Assembly: GCF_037126465.1 (NCBI RefSeq)
Contig: NC_088203.1
Location: forward strand, 106,292,409 to 106,356,408
DNA: 64,000 nt
Origin: Ornithodoros turicata
Taxonomy: Eukaryota > Arthropoda > Arachnida > Ixodida > Argasidae
Direction of reading: 5' to 3'
Positions 46,760 through 58,400 of this stretch are shown here, piece after piece. The notes below the pieces were generated by a model. It did not search any database, was not told where the DNA came from, and saw only the letters and a program-made list of their open reading frames with translations. The translations under genes were made by a program, and so were the position numbers. The stretch's first letter is position 1, and every line of letters begins with the position of its first letter.

Positions 46760-47031
46760 TTTTTCGTGTTTGCGCCCCGAAGCAACTGTGGCTATGAATG
46801 GCGTTCAGACATGGAGAGAGGACAGCAGGAAGGAGTGGGGGACAGGGGGGGGTTAGTATGCGTCCTGGGCCGACTTCAAGGGGAACTGTGCCAACATTCG
46901 TCTGGAGTCTTTGGAAAACCAAGGAAAACCTCAGGCAGTACAGCCGGTGACACGATTCGAACCCGTGTCACCTCCCAGTCTCTGAGTGGAAAGCGATCAC
47001 CCTAACCACTATGCCACGGGAACTGGTGCCT
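46760..47031 (-). mobile_element. tRNA-derived SINE with target duplication
   Basis: Minus orientation. The 5' head near 47028 carries A-box TGGCATAGTGG and B-box GGGTTCGAATC; the body is shared with the copies at 13.9-15.7 kb; the T run at 46759-46768 is the A-tail. TGGGGCTTTT occurs just outside both ends, giving a plausible target duplication. Boxes A and B mark an internal RNA polymerase III promoter. Confidence 0.82.
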
Positions 47032-48276
47032 GGGGCTTTTAGTCCTAATTTCTATTCCTCCTACCATCCCCAACGGTACCAGACCAGAGCAGACCAGAAG
47101 AGGCCCGGGTACCGAGGCTCCATCCCCAGCTGCCCCCTCTCGCCGGCCCTGATGACAGCAGGCACGTGCGAGATTTACGCGTAAGTCTCGCGCACGTGCC
47201 TGCTGAATTTAGCTCGTGGTCTCGCACATGGATCATCGGTGTTCGTACGCAAAAATGCCCCAGAGACAGTGTTTAATCTGAGCACTCCCCTGGACAGAAT
47301 GAGCAGTCCGACGCCGAGCCAAAGGAATGAACCTCGTTTATTCTCCAGACACTGTCTGACTGAGAACAAGCAGGGTGAAGCCAGTGCGCTCTTCATGCAG
47401 CGGGGCTTTGGCGAATCTGCATTGTTCTGTCAACTGCATTGAAGCTAGCTGTCCACGCGTGATGAGACGAGGTTAGGATGATGCGTGTCCAGCAGTACCA
47501 TATCTGCCAACCAGCTCAAAGCGGAAATGGGAAGTGGGAAACCATGAAGAATGCTCAGAAGCTCATTGATTTCGCGCAAGTGCACTTGGGTGGATTTTTG
47601 AGATGTATAGGAGTCTGTCGACACAGGCGCCACATACAACCAAATTGAAAGTGTTGAACGGCAATTCCTCGATGTTACTGCTGCCATGAGGGCCCTACGA
47701 GGTATTAAGTGATGCAATCTCCCTTTTTTTGTGTGTGTGTGTGTGTGACAAAACACATTTATATAAAACTTCAAGTGTCCCTCACGATCAGGCTTGCTTA
47801 CTATGAAATTTTCCCACCAGCTGGCCCGCACTTACACCATTTTAAGTGTCCGTATATTTTTGCACCAGGTCAAAGTACAAAAGCATGCCAAAAAATTATG
47901 AGACGTAAGCTTTTAAAAAAAGGAAAGTACCTTTTCTGTGGTATTCGTCAATGCTGGATCCAAAAGAAAACTTTTGAAAATGTAAATGGTGGACTGGGAC
48001 ACTACAGTGTATTCACCTACGTCACGTTGTGCCGTGGCATGCGCGTAAGCTCCTCTGGTCACTTTTCGTGGTAGCAGCATTGAAGGGTGACAAACTGCAC
48101 GATTTTTCAATGTGGCAACTATAGTTTTCGTAAAAGAAAATGTGAGAACGAAAATCACGAAGTGCCTTTGGGATAAAAGAATTGATGCGACCAAATTTCA
48201 AAACTCCGTTCTATGCTTAGTTTCTGAGCAAACATTAAATAACCTCATCAGCTGTGCAGAAAAAGTGACCACCACC

Positions 48277-48306
48277 ATGGCGGCGAAACGCGTTCGTTTG
48301 ACGTCA
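48277..48306. promoter_or_regulatory. Candidate shared promoter element (YY1-like plus CRE)
   Basis: ATGGCGGC at 48277-48284, as in YY1-bound initiator regions, is followed by a perfect palindromic CRE TGACGTCA at 48299-48306. The site lies between the divergent SKIC3 and FSAF1 genes. It could drive either or both; motif evidence only. Confidence 0.3.
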
Positions 48307-49582
48307 TGCCCTATGCCACCATTCTCAACCCCCCCCCCCTATATTTATGCACCACACCGTACTTCCCGTAACATTCACCGTTTATTTTTGTGTTCATTTT
48401 CTTCATTTGTCTTCTTTGAGTTGTCTGTGTGCTTTTTTGTTTGTGCCAGCGGTCCTCACAGAGAACAACGTGAAAGTGTTGCAGTGACAGGAGTTTAAAA
48501 TGGCAAGGAAGGGTAGGATAGGTTACGAGAAAGGGGTAAGGGAAGGATGATGCTGGTACAGAAATGAAAAAGTGTGTGATCCCCTTGCACTGGGATTTTG
48601 GTAGTCCCTGATCAGCCCTCATTGGGATATTCCCAGAACAACGATAACCGCAGGAATATTCGGCGAAATTATCCCCATCATGCGCGACACGCAGGGCAGG
48701 CTAGACGAAGTTAATTTGACAATACTGCCTTGCCCTGCCTGCGGCACCAGCAGCTCGTCAATATGAACCTGCATAAGCACAGCCAAAAGGAAAGCACCTG
48801 TTTATAGCTCGCAGTTTGACTTCTTCATTACTGACATGAACACGACTTGTAATAGATATCACTTCAGCATTTTGTCCATTTCGTTTGGAAACGTGCTGAT
48901 GGATGTAGATGGATAGCTAGTCGGCTAGTGGCTTTGCGCTTTGCCACCTTTGCCTTTGCAGGTACAGGTACAGGGTAGTGAGTGGTAGAGAGGCCAGAGG
49001 CGTAGCGGCGCGTCACCTAGCTTGTCAGAGAAAATTTACCTTTTGGATCGTAGTCGCTATTTCAGACCATGGACCATCAGACCCCACTAATTGTGTATCT
49101 TCTTATTCGGTCTCAACCTCTCAACTCTCGACTTTGTTCGTTCTTCGCTGTTGACTTCGTTTCGACCGGTTTCGGCTTTTCGGCTTCGTATTTTACATTG
49201 GTCATCTAGTTTGCGCCCTCTTGCGCCTCTCCGACCCCGTGCAAGACGTGCAAGATATCTGCCCTGATTTAAAAGGGATTAGGCGTACCTGAACCAGAAC
49301 CTGCCACTCACAAGCGTACGTCCTTATCCAACAATAAGATAAAAGCAATTTTGCAAAATTACAGCACAGAGAAAGAGAAACTATTCATGTTTAGCCTAAT
49401 CCATAGTCACAAGCAAATCCAGCCTTCACGTGTTTGTGTTTACAAAATGAGCAAAGCGAAGATTTTAAAAGCCCTCCAAGCTTATGGTACTTGCACAGTC
49501 ACTGGGAGATCATGCCTCAGAGACCCAAAACAAAGACATGTTGTACAGCGTTCGTGACTTTGGCTGTGCTTTCTAATTTCAG

Positions 49583-52500
49583 GTGACAGTTGGCTGGACG
49601 TGGACGATCATGCTGTGAGCAAACGGAAATCAAAGGGTCGTGAAGGCGAAAGCGATGTACGGCACAAGTCATTAACAGAGATGGGCGAAACTAAAAACAT
49701 CCCTAGAAAACTGCGGGAATTGGAGAAGATAAAGGAGGAGCTGGGCATACAAGAATCGGAGATGAAGCAGACAGCAGAAGCACTTTCAGGACAACCACAA
49801 ACCGATACAAAAGGACCAGTTGTAGTTGTGTTTCAAGAGAGGAAAAGGAGTGCAAAGGTATGGCAATGAGTTGGGATTGAATTAAGAAGCTCTGCCGGTG
49901 ACGGGGGAATCAGCCGAGCTCAAAAGCTTCGCCCCAAAAAAAAAGGACACTGTACTCTTTGGCGCACTGCCAACCGCGTATGAAATCCGACAGCATTGCA
50001 GCAGGCGAAGGGTGGTCCGTCCGCTGTGACCGCACATGATTTGCGTGCGACCCAACGGCAATACGGTGGACGGATCCAGGGAAGCCTCTAGGCAGGGCCG
50101 GTACTAGGGGTGTGCAGGGCCTGAGGCAAAGGCACATCGCGGGGCCTGTTTCACAAGCCCCGCTAGGCCTGCGCGGGGCCTAGGGCGGTCGCCTCACTCC
50201 CCCCATCGCCGGCCCTGCCTCTAGGCATGGGTGGTGGTGGGGGACATTAAAAAAAGACAAAAAAAAAAAAAAAAACGACGGATTGGTGGAGTTCTAACAC
50301 GCTATGCTGCATTTTTATTTCACAAGAGACACATCCCTGGGTACACCTGACAGGGTACGCCTCCCTGGGGGCACACCATGTTGCCAGAACGTTGTCGCAA
50401 TGCTGTCTTGAAACGTTGCAGAAATGTGGCTAATGGCTTCTTCCCATTGCTCCTTTCATTGTGCACTAATGTCCGTTCCAGGCCACATTCTGACAATGTT
50501 ATTAAAAATGTTCCTGCAACATTGCTGCAACATGACAACTGTGACATTCCACATAGAGGCAACACTATGGTGACGTTTAGGTAATATTGACAAGATGGTG
50601 ACGCGCTATTTACATATTTTGGCACGCTTCTTGGCATCGGCCACACGGCAGTTGCCGGACGCTCCTGATTTTCGGAACGAAGGCAGCTTTATTTTACCGC
50701 GTTGTCCCTAATAAAATACTCACTTTTTAAAAAGTAGACATTTCGTGCATTGCTTTTGTACCAAGAACAATGAAGAACATTGTGCATCTCCAGGATTTTT
50801 AATGCACATTTAGAGTATTTTCGGCGCATAGTCGCTTGCATATTTCGGCAGTTTTTAGTGCATATTTACCTGCATTCTAAATATCACTATCATGTTCAGA
50901 TCAGTTCTGGCACTCACCGAGGTACAAGAAAAACACATGTTGTAATTGAAAATTGTAAAATAGCAGTAGAAAGACAGAGAATTTGGTGATATACTACAGA
51001 GTTGACAGAGAGATAAATTATCACTTTCAGAGAAAACAAATAGCAGTAAGAGGTGAAGACAATGAAGAAGCCATGGGAAGTGAGGGCCAGCAGATGGGCT
51101 TTACAAAAGCAAAATTTGACGTGATGAAGTTTGGCATAAAAGGACTGGAGCGTCCCAAACAAGAAGAGGCAAAAATAGCACTTGCTGTGCACTTAGGTGC
51201 GAAGGTAAGTGAATTAATTTCAAGGCGCATTTTTACTTTGCCACATTCTCAAAGGATGACACTAAATATTCACTCTGTCCCGTTTGAAGCCTCCAAAGAA
51301 GAAGTACATAAATTACAAGGAGTTTATTGCACTACAGAAGAAAGAGAGGGAACTCGCTAGGGAGCAGAAGATACTGGTATGTCAGGATCCTTAATGGAAA
51401 CATTAGTTCCAAGTGTTTGCACGGGATTTTCACCTAAGGGTGAGGGTCTTGGGGACAGTTTTTGCCTATTTTGGAGTTATTTTGGCCCGATGTTTCAGGG
51501 TGTGTTGGGAAGAGCCATGCTTAGCTCTCTCGTAAACCTTATCACACTGTCAACCTTTCCGCAGAGTTTGAGTCACTGTGAGAGAAATTTTGGCACCTTA
51601 TGCGTATAATGTTCTACCATACTATTCTGCAGCAAGCAAAGATGGGCCTCAAGCCAAAGAAGAAGGTTGCAAAAAAGAAAGGTTCTATTTCAAAGAAAGG
51701 GTAAGATATTTATTTTCTTGCGTTTTGAGATACCGTGCTGACTGGCTACTTTTAGATTATCTCTGTGATTTGATAACCCGGGTATAAATTTTTGCAAGTG
51801 GCTTATGAAACAGTTCCTACTTTGTCGAACCACTTGGAAATAGTCCACTTAAAAAACGAAACAAAAATTTAAAAAACACTAGAAAGTGATGGAAAGTGAC
51901 TGCAGTTCTGAGGCTGAAACACACAGCAGACAAAAATAACAGAAGCTTCCTTCAAGATTCCCTTGAACATGAACATTTGAAATGTGGCAGTCATCGAAAA
52001 AGCCATTTGTGTTGTTTATGCGAGATGCAAGCTGGGTGATATCGCTAATGTCGGCGATATCTGAGGCATAGCCACGTTGGCAGCAAAGGATGATCTAGTG
52101 CACGCGAATCGAACTTGTCCAAGTGGTTCCACTATATCCACTTGGGATTGTGTCTTGTTTTTTCACCTGGGAAAGAGCGAATCACCTTACATGCAGCAAG
52201 ATATACTTAGGGCCTGACTTTTTAGGGTTAAACTCGTATCCGCCCGATATTTACCCCCCCGAACGAAATCTGTAAAATTCGGGTTTAACCCGAATCTACC
52301 CGAAAACATCCGGGTCGCGTGGCACACTCATAAGCATGCATTAAAATAAAGTTTGATAACATTGCTAAACATTAGTTCCATGTTAAGACAAATTTTTATT
52401 AAACAAAAAAAAATCACCCAAATTCCTGACGACAGAATATGCTGTAACGGGATTTAACCCGAATACACCCGAATTTTCAAATGAAAAATATCACTCGATA

Positions 52501-52707
52501 TTTACCCCCCGAATTTGGCCAAAAATAAAACCCGAAAAAGTCAGGCCCTAGATATACTGTGCATGGAAAAGTTTTCCCTGCACCATACTTATTGCATTTT
52601 CTCATTTCTTGACCAGCTCTACGGGTAAGGAACTGCACGACGGCATGAAGTATGTCAGCAAGCAACTCATTGCAAAAGTAAAGAAGTCAAGTTTAAGGAA
52701 AAAATAA
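49583..52707 (+). CDS. FSAF1: C1orf131 / FSAF1 orthologue, DUF4602 small-subunit processome factor (first exon not found)
   Basis: Exons 49583-49857, 51031-51204, 51290-51376, 51633-51700 and 52617-52707 join in one frame (phases 1,0,0,0,2) and give 231 residues plus TAA. The first listed exon opens in phase 1 after a good acceptor, so at least one short coding exon lies upstream. Human C1orf131 is about 290 residues. The diagnostic DUF4602 block is FDVMKFGIKGLERPKQ, then LGAKPPKKKYINYKEF. A Lys-rich tail follows (KKKVAKKKGSISKKG) and the end matches the conserved GK..H.G motif before KKSSLRKK. The family is nucleolar, binds the 40S processome and is very basic, as seen here. A long 1.2-kb intron follows the first listed exon and holds a 125-bp hAT MITE. 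The last intron holds a hAT MITE at 52208-52550. The homology call is strong; the 5' end is open. Confidence 0.86.
50093..50217. mobile_element. 125-bp hAT MITE with perfect 8-bp duplication
   Basis: Begins CAGGGCCGG and ends CCGGCCCTG; flanked by CCTCTAGG at 50085-50092 and 50218-50225. Strongly GC-rich (GCGGGGCCT repeats) against the local background. It lies in the long FSAF1 intron. Confidence 0.9.
52208..52550. mobile_element. hAT MITE, CCCGAATT-rich family, copy in FSAF1 (perfect TSD)
   Basis: A 343-bp element with ends TAGGGCCTGACTTTTTAGGG and, inverted, GAAAAAGTCAGGCCCTA. GATATACT flanks both ends (52200-52207, 52551-52558). Its right duplication ends about 58 bp before the terminal FSAF1 coding exon. 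Confidence 0.92.
52702..52707 (+). terminator. AATAAA overlapping the FSAF1 stop codon
   Basis: The last codons AAA-AAA-TAA contain AATAAA, so the stop codon is part of a potential poly(A) signal. If used, the 3'UTR would be only 10-30 nt. Confidence 0.35.
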
Positions 52708-53097
52708 AGAATCGTTAAAAATCCATAAGGTTACTGGTTCGGGAATCGGTTCAGAGGTGAAATAATTGTACTACTGACCGACCTTTCTTTGACTCACCTG
52801 AGACGGTTATCTCACACCTTTCTCTTAATTACAAAATTACTGCCCATGAACAAAAAAAAATGCCGGTTCCAATCCCTGGCCTGTACCGCATAATATGTGA
52901 CACGACGGAAGGCATCCTGGGACAGATTATGCAAAGTAAATGTGCTTGTCGCAGCATTTCTCTATGACACAAAACTGTTTGGATGTCTCTGCTCCCTTTT
53001 GCCATGCAGAGCTGTTAATGTCCCAAACAAAGCATCCAACGATGTGGCTCTCTTATAGATGTGGTCGGTCGAGGTGTGAAAGGCAGGCATATTTTTA

Positions 53098-53782
53098 ATT
53101 GTAGACAGGAAACACACAGCGCGAAAACAACAACCACGGGAGGAAACATAAGACACACACGGGCGCTAACTCCAACTAAACTTTACTGCACTGAAGGGTG
53201 CGCAGCTACAGGAAAGACACAGGAAAGAGCTAAAAGGGAAAAAAAAACCCCTTACGTGGAATGTCGCGTAAGTGTCGTGTACGAAATTCCCCTCTCCTGT
53301 GGTAGAGTGTACATCGGACAGACAGGTAGATGCATCAATGATAGAGCTAGGGAGCACGATAGATCGTTAAAAAGTACGGACAAATTGCACCTACCCACCC
53401 ACTGTAACAAATGCAAATGTACCCCCGATTTTAAATCAATTAGGATTCTGGGCAGGAGCAGAGATAAGTTTGCCCGTGAACTTTTGGAGGCCTTCTTTAT
53501 CGGAAAGAAAGGTTCTCTCTGTATCAGCGATACATCTATCTCGCTTGCCTCGGGTGAGAGGCGGTTACTTGAACAGGCGAAGAACTAGATAGTAGAATTT
53601 TTAAGTTGTTTTGCTTGGTCTTATCTACCTGGGTTTTTTTTCCCTTTTAGCTCTTTCCTGTGTCTTTCCTGTAGCTGCGCACCCTTCAGTGCAGTAAAGT
53701 TTAGTTGGAGTTAGCGCCCGTGTGTGTCTTATGTTTCCTCCCGTGGTTGTTGTTTTCGCGCTGTGTGTTTCCTGTCTACAAT
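53098..53782 (+). mobile_element. Penelope-like element endonuclease fragment inside a 152-bp perfect inverted repeat
   Basis: Left arm 53098-53249 and right arm 53631-53782 read as exact reverse complements over 152 bp. Between them the plus strand encodes the Penelope-like C-terminal GIY-YIG endonuclease: [18 protein letters not shown], the conserved Arg in NDRAREH, HCNKCKC, then FFIGKKGSLCISD and a stop at 53588. The frame runs open from 53061 through the left arm, but that part is just the inverted 3' region. The RT domain is absent, so the insertion is 5'-truncated. The right arm follows the stop and is probably the normal 3'UTR; the left arm is its inverted copy. Autonomous activity is impossible from this copy. 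Confidence 0.88.
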
Positions 53783-55025
53783 GAATTACCAACTAGCCCA
53801 ACAAAGCATTTTGTTGAATATTTTTAATGCGTTAGCTTTAAAGTAGTGCTAGGGTCGTGTGAATGAGAGTTACCAAAGGGCTTTCAAGTTTTAATGCTAA
53901 CGCGTTTCCGTCGGATCCACCAATGAGTCGACCATGATTTTTTTTCTCATTCTCTGTTTTATTACTTGAAGAAATTTTGTTACGTTTATTAAGGTGTAAG
54001 TGAACGTAGGTCTAGGCATGTTGTCCTCTGTGATATGTCGCAGGGATGTTGCAGGGAGGTCGCCATCTGTGTGTCTGTGAACATCGTGTCGTGAAAATTG
54101 GGGTGCATCATAGACTGTGTAATACGTGTGTCTCATCATTATGCGTATGGTCAGGCTTTTTCGCGTAGAACCTGATTCTCACTGTATTTATACCCACTGA
54201 ACCGAGTTTGTTCTGAATTGAGTACGATTATTCCTCAAATTACATTTTGATTTTAGAACATATCGGAACTGTGCAGAACACTGTAGCCAGCCATACCTTC
54301 TGCAACAGATACTATGCACCTGTACGGTTAACAGCAGATCCAAGTATTATTGTTGTACATCTGTGTAAGTTGCGGAACAGAGCCCATGTACAAGATGCAT
54401 TCCTCCACACATGTGTTGCAGGTGTTGACTAGAAGCTTCTTTTTACAGCCCTTTATACCTGTTGGTGCCACACTGAAATCATGGTCCCTGTCTCTGATTT
54501 TAGCGCTTTTAAAAGGTCATTTTGGCCACATTTCCTCGAGTCTGAGGTACACAAAATAGGAGATGACAGCTGCGCACCTTTAATTTGTTCCTCAAAAGCA
54601 CTGCAGAGCATAAATACTAGTAGATTAAAAGAAATAACACTCTGTTTTCACCCCCAAATTTCTGGAAGAAATTTAATCCAGAAAAGCCAGGTCCTCGTCA
54701 CAGCCAATTTCGTGCTCTCGCACGATAGACGAACGCGAAAGGAAATACAGGGCCCTGTGTCGTCTACCATGCAAATCTATAACCGACACGCTCTTCTAGT
54801 CCTTTCGTGCTCTCACATTTTGCACATGGTACATTGACAAGTGTCAAGACGGTGGATGGGTGAGCAGCTGTCTCATCTAAAAATGGTTTCCACTGATAGT
54901 TGACTACTATAAACTGCACAGGCTATTTTAGAAGTCCCTCCAATGTGTCTGTACCAGTTCAAGTAGTGCAGCACTTTCATATTCATTTTGTGAAGCTGCG
55001 TGCCTAGTTCCGGACGAGCCATGGC

Positions 55026-55448
55026 CAGGGTGTCTACTAAACTGTGGCCTTCAAATTCCCTGACTTTTCCAGGTTTTCACTGACTATTTCAAGTGAATTC
55101 CCTGATCAAAACAAAAGGGAACTGGGTGCCTCCTGCTATGTTTTGATACAGTTCCCTCATAAAACGGATCATTTATTGAGAAATTATTAAGAGTGCCCTA
55201 CGTTTCTGCCTCTGAGCTTCTCGTATTGATGAACTGCTACTCGTAGCAATGTTGCTGTGGCGTGGCCACTCAACCAATCATCAGTACTCGCGAATCACTG
55301 CGCATCATGATGGCACTTGTCTGCAATTTTCCCTGACTTCAGCTGCATTTTTGGCAATTTCCCTGGCAATCCCCCGACTTTTCCAGTCGCATCAAAATTC
55401 CCCGATAATTGCCTGTTTTCCAAGTTTTCCAGGTTGGTAGACACCCTG
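55026..55448. mobile_element. hAT-like MITE with CAGGGTGTCTAC termini
   Basis: A 423-bp element with 12-bp inverted ends (CAGGGTGTCTAC and GTAGACACCCTG) and subterminal CCTGACTTTTCCAGG-type blocks repeated at both ends. No matching 8-bp flanks remain. Confidence 0.72.
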
Positions 55449-58400
55449 ATTGGCCAGCCTGCATTTGCTGGATAGGAGCTACAGTAATGGTGTCGTAGAG
55501 AAGGATATCACAGTCATATACAAAACTTTTACAGCAGCGTATTAAAGGAGAGACAAGCATTTGAAAACAGAAACCAGTAGCGCCAGCATGAAAAGCACAA
55601 CAATGGAGATGCCTCTGCATCGTACTCATTGGTTCTGGAAGTGCTAGTCCTGAAGGTGCACTTAAACTGGCACTAGAACTTTCCAAAACTAGTGCAGCAA
55701 GTGCAGCCATGTCGAAGACTGGCAACCGGCAAACAAAAGGTTACTCAGAAAACCTACAGCACAGTGATGCAGAAATGTGCTACTGCAAGTACAGTGCTAC
55801 ACTTTTATTTTTCTAAAACATCAACCGTAATTTATGTACAAGAACACATTTCTTTGTTGCATCAATGCAGTTCCTAAGAAAGTGCCTATCATTTCTTTGT
55901 GTCTTTCCCAATTCATTCTTTTCATATAGCACTCTCGTATCATTCAACCACATAAAAATGATGATGCCATCTGTCCCTCGGCGGAACAAATTTCTCTCTT
56001 GCAACATTTAAGTCTGAAAGCCGGGACATTTATTTTCAATATCAACTTGCCAAGACACATAGAAAGATAACTTTTTTTTCGCAAATCGTGATCAGCTGTT
56101 GAGGACAGCAGGTACGACCCGTCGCGGACCTTTCTTAGAAACACTGTTCCGTGTTTTGAGCTGTCCATGGGTACAGCTAATAACTTGTGTCGCAACCGCG
56201 GGTCAACAAATTCACTCGTGATGGCCATCATGGGGATCATTCATCACCGCATCATGGGTTGTGATGTGACGTGTCGTTGAAGTTGAATGATGAGCTATGA
56301 CGTGACTCTGTGATGCTCAAGTCAAATGGTAGGTTTTCAGCTTTGAAACCCATCACTCAACTTGAAACATTTGCCCGAGAAAAGTCATTTGGCAAATAAT
56401 CGACGAGGAAGGTAAGCCACCTGTGGCATACGTCTCCCCAGTGAAAACTAGCACATGACAAAAGGTGGTCCTATGCAACCATCCCAATACATGGGCTGCT
56501 ACGCTCCTTGGAAGAGATTGCTGTTAAGCAACTGAGACAAAAGTAACGCTGGAGACCCTAGCGTGTGAGCAGCAGCCCTCCCTTAACGCATGCACTTACA
56601 TTTTACCCACCCCTAACACGACAACGCTCACCCCCACCTCGTCCACTGAAAGGAAAGCCACACAAACCACGACCAGCAGGGGTGCTGTTTCCTGGGGACT
56701 TTCAGGTCTCACACTTCCCCCACCTATGCAATTCTAACACACTCCTCGGAGATGAAAATCCCTGCTGTTTGCCATAACCCATTCTTGTACATTGACATCA
56801 TAATCTACCATTTGACCTCAAATTGAAAACTTCTATGGGTTTTACATGTTTTTTTAGAATTTAGAGAATCTTGCGTGGGTTTACACGCACCTCCGTTGAC
56901 AGTAAGAATAACATGATTGTGGCTTACTTTGAAAGAAGGACTTTGAATGATAAAAAAAACATTCAGCACCAGTGAACAAAATGCGTACAGAGAAAAGCAG
57001 ACACCAAAAATGGCATAATTTGGCATTCAAACACCTTTTTTACATACATTTACGTACATATATGTATATTTGATCGAATGCGTTACTCTTCCACATGGTG
57101 GGCCTCATGCAGTGATAGATTTTGGAGTTCAAGTCAAATGATTGTCAATCGAGTCAATGGGCTACCACACTGATGTGATGGGCTGGCCCACCATGACGCT
57201 GATGCTGAATGAATCTCGAGAAAGGTGCCGAACTATGGTTGCAAGTAAGGTACGCTATGATTGGTGCAATAACATAAGTGACCAGTCACGGCATAGCGGT
57301 GATGAAAGTTATGGGGAGCCCTTCGTGCACAAAACAACTAAAGAACGATAAACTTGGACATTAGGAATGTGTGTTGGGCATCGTTTCTTTAGGCTAATAG
57401 GCAGTGCCAGAATGTCCGCAAATCCAATGTTTTGTTCTGCTGTTTCCTGCCGTACCCAATTTTCAGACAAGTCCAAACAAAATTTTCAAATTTTGCACGA
57501 TACAGTTTATTGTTTGAAGATTTGCTTTTCTTTGTACATTCCATTTGCTTGTGGTAACTTTACAATTCCACTTGATGCATATGCACCATGTTTAACATGC
57601 AGTCATAGAGATTTCACTTTCTTTTTCTTATAACAGCGTATTTTTTGTGATATGGGCCAAATTTGTTTATAAATCCAGGTTGTATTTCTTGTTCCAAAAC
57701 TGTGCTGCAAAAACCTCTTCAGGAATTGGCTAACTCGGATCTAATGGCCTTTCAACAGCCAACGCTATCTTTCACCCGAAATTGATTTCATTAACTAATG
57801 AAGATGGGTCGGCAACATATCCCTGTACTTGTGGGAAACGACAAATAGACTGAGCAGTAATAAAAGTTTTAATACAGCAGGTACCAATATAACTCATAAA
57901 GAGACAAGGGAACACTGTTCCTTTCTAATTTTAACCTCCTACCCATTTTTATTAATTAAGAAAATTCTGTAAGCTCATGAAGACTGGTACGGGCTGTTTG
58001 AAATTATGTTAGTCTAAATAGGCCACATTGCAGCACACTGTCCGAAGTGGAAGGCCAGTTTCTTGAATGAGCACCCTCCATATGTGCTATGTAAGCACAC
58101 ACATATACCCAGTTAATGGTGCAGAATTTCCTGGTTTGGGTCCATTATGTCCGGAACTCCCGAAGAATGGCTAGAGAGTACTGGAAGGAATTTTGCGTGT
58201 GGTCATAAAACTAACAGTACCAGAATCGCTTTTGGAGCCTCGGAAAAGATGCCCGATTGGTGACGCCCTCGTTACACCCCTCGTTACGCCTCTGTCTAAA
58301 TGTCTATCTTGCAGTCCTAGAAACAGCAGTCGTGTCACGTCCTATCACAGAGTTCCTTCTGTAATTCCTCTAAAAGTCGTTGGAAACTGCCAATTTTCAG

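Larger units (their letters stand above)
45539..49582. other. SKIC3-FSAF1 divergent intergenic / 5' region
   Basis: Holds the untranslated 5' ends of both divergently transcribed genes, a Tigger-like MITE (46212-46739), a SINE (46760-47031), an imperfect palindrome (about 47158-47206) and a candidate promoter around 48277-48306. I could not place the first exon of either gene. The interval 47.2-48.2 kb shows no recognisable feature. Confidence 0.5.

Noticed and set aside
48277..48498. ATGGCGGCGAAACGC as the first exon of FSAF1
   Set aside because: The start context is good, but the only phase-compatible donor (C|GTTTGA) is poor and the joined peptide cannot be verified; kept only as a promoter candidate.
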